A stretch of 16,318 bases of DNA from Thermoplasmata archaeon (GTDB lineage: Archaea; Thermoplasmatota; E2; UBA202; JdFR-43): positions 1 to 16,318 of the forward strand of contig QMSU01000003.1 in the NCBI GenBank assembly GCA_003650975.1, given 5' to 3'. The notes below the pieces were generated by a model. That model saw only the letters and a program-made list of their open reading frames with translations, was not told where the DNA came from and made no database searches. The position numbers and the translations under genes were made by a program. Shown piece by piece: positions 15,406 through 16,318 of this stretch. Numbering within the stretch: position 1 is the first letter of the stretch; every line of letters starts with the position of its first letter.

Positions 15406-16318
15406 TCATTTGAAATCGAACAGCACTGATTGCTTATCTCTCTTTTTCAGTTCCATTCCTTCCCGATAAATATCCTTCGCTCTCTCGTCAACCAGAAGGG
15501 AAAGCTCGTTTTCGCTCAGCTCCATTGAGGCGGCCATCCTCGCTGCAAAGTCCTCGTTTTTGAACAGTTTCTTCATCCATGGCAGCATGGCAAACGCCTT
15601 TTTTCCCGAGCAGTGCATATGCGAGCCCATCTTCTGCGCAATCTGCATTTGCATGTACCGCTGATATTTACTCGCTGACATCTTCCTGAGCCACCGGGGG
15701 AAATTGTACTGGGTGAAACCCCGGTACTCATGCATTTTTGCCACCGCCACACCACCGGTCATCAACTCATGGGCATACCGCCACAGTCCGTAATACTGGC
15801 GGCGCCAGGTTCTCCCCAGAAAGACAGAAGCCCGGGAAAGAAACTCATAGGCTCTCTTTCGGTCATCACTGTTCTGGTATTCAAGCGGCACATTCTCGTC
15901 AATCCACAGTATCAGAGTTTCGGGCGATTCATCCAGCTGTCTGGCCTCCTTTATTGCGATTCGCATGTTACGGGCCTTCAGTATGCTTCTCACACCGCTG
16001 AAAATCTCCTGTACCCGATCCCGATACCCGATGCGGGAAAGCATGGTTTTGTCCAGTCGTTTCTCATGGGAAATTGACTGCAGGTCGTTTATGGCACTCC
16101 GCACGTCGCCGTCGCACATTCCCGCTATAATGTCTATCACGGTGAGATCACCTCCGATGCCCTCAAGGCGTGCAATGGTTCTCAGCAGTTTTGCTATGTC
16201 ATGCGCTGCAACTTTCTTGAACGGTATCGACTGGCAGAGTGTCTTCAGCTCCGCACCGTTTCCCTTTACGAGCGCGTAGTAGTCATTGGCAATCAGAATC
16301 ACCGGCTGCCTTGCCGCC
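15406..16318 (-). CDS. rfcL: Replication factor C large subunit, C-terminal part (cut at window end)
   Basis: Large subunit of the archaeal clamp loader, which opens and loads PCNA on DNA. The window holds about 304 C-terminal residues; the Walker A and B motifs lie outside. The visible part begins in the AAA+ core with RQPVILIANDYYALVKGNG, then the lid: IPFKKVAAHDIAKLLRTIA, and the sensor-2 region GDVRSAINDLQSIS. The collar and C-terminal helical domains follow. The protein ends with QSVLFDFK, which fits a PCNA-interacting (PIP-like) motif Q-x-x-L-F-x-F, as expected for archaeal RfcL. A GTG at 16302 could be misread as a start, but the frame and the homologous sequence continue past it to the window edge. 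It lies directly upstream of ligA on the same strand. Confidence 0.9.
   Translation of the reverse strand, partial: AARQPVILIANDYYALVKGNGAELKTLCQSIPFKKVAAHDIAKLLRTIARLEGIGGDLTVIDIIAGMCDGDVRSAINDLQSISHEKRLDKTMLSRIGYRDRVQEIFSGVRSILKARNMRIAIKEARQLDESPETLILWIDENVPLEYQNSDDRKRAYEFLSRASVFLGRTWRRQYYGLWRYAHELMTGGVAVAKMHEYRGFTQYNFPRWLRKMSASKYQRYMQMQIAQKMGSHMHCSGKKAFAMLPWMKKLFKNEDFAARMAASMELSENELSLLVDERAKDIYREGMELKKRDKQSVLFDFK

Noticed and set aside
16303..16318. GTG at 16302 as the start of the last gene.
   Set aside because: The same frame continues upstream to the window edge with RfcL-like residues (ARQPVILIAND), so the gene is cut by the window and does not start there.

Overview
The window reads as archaeal chromosomal DNA, most likely from a euryarchaeal lineage near the Thermoplasmata; the placement is tentative. 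The archaeal evidence is: replication factor C large subunit, archaeal-type ValRS and TrpRS, a COG3199-type NAD kinase, a surface protein with a PGF-CTERM tail, and TATA-like boxes about 25 nt upstream of several start codons (leaderless promoters). Base composition is roughly balanced. I see no insertion sequences, CRISPR arrays, tRNA or rRNA genes.

Layout. 1-1250 (-) is the N-terminal part of valS, cut by the window edge. A gene-free stretch with small palindromes (1251-1693) separates it from a + strand pair: a ribbon-helix-helix-like small protein and an NAD kinase-family enzyme, overlapping by one base. A possible small membrane protein (-) lies in the gap before hypC. Next comes a + strand cluster hypC-hypA-hypD plus a winged-helix protein, each overlapping the next, then a MazG-like pyrophosphohydrolase. 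A 1180-residue secreted, sequon-rich surface protein (5937-9479) follows, with its own promoter, a short basic upstream ORF and a T-rich terminator. A small heat-shock protein (+) converges on trpS (-).

From 11311 on, all genes are on the - strand. DUF4430 surface protein, DUF6580 membrane protein and a half-length DUF1697 protein form a tight three-gene unit. The first two resemble a capture protein plus a membrane S-component, possibly for corrinoids. After a 220 bp gap come ligA and, upstream of it, rfcL (N-terminus outside the window).

The most striking points are a complete bacterial-type NAD+-dependent DNA ligase directly behind the archaeal clamp-loader gene, the DUF4430/DUF6580 pair as a candidate vitamin uptake module, and the large surface protein with an apparent archaeosortase signal, a sequon-free stem and a possible leader peptide. 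No wholly new defence-like or mobile system is evident.
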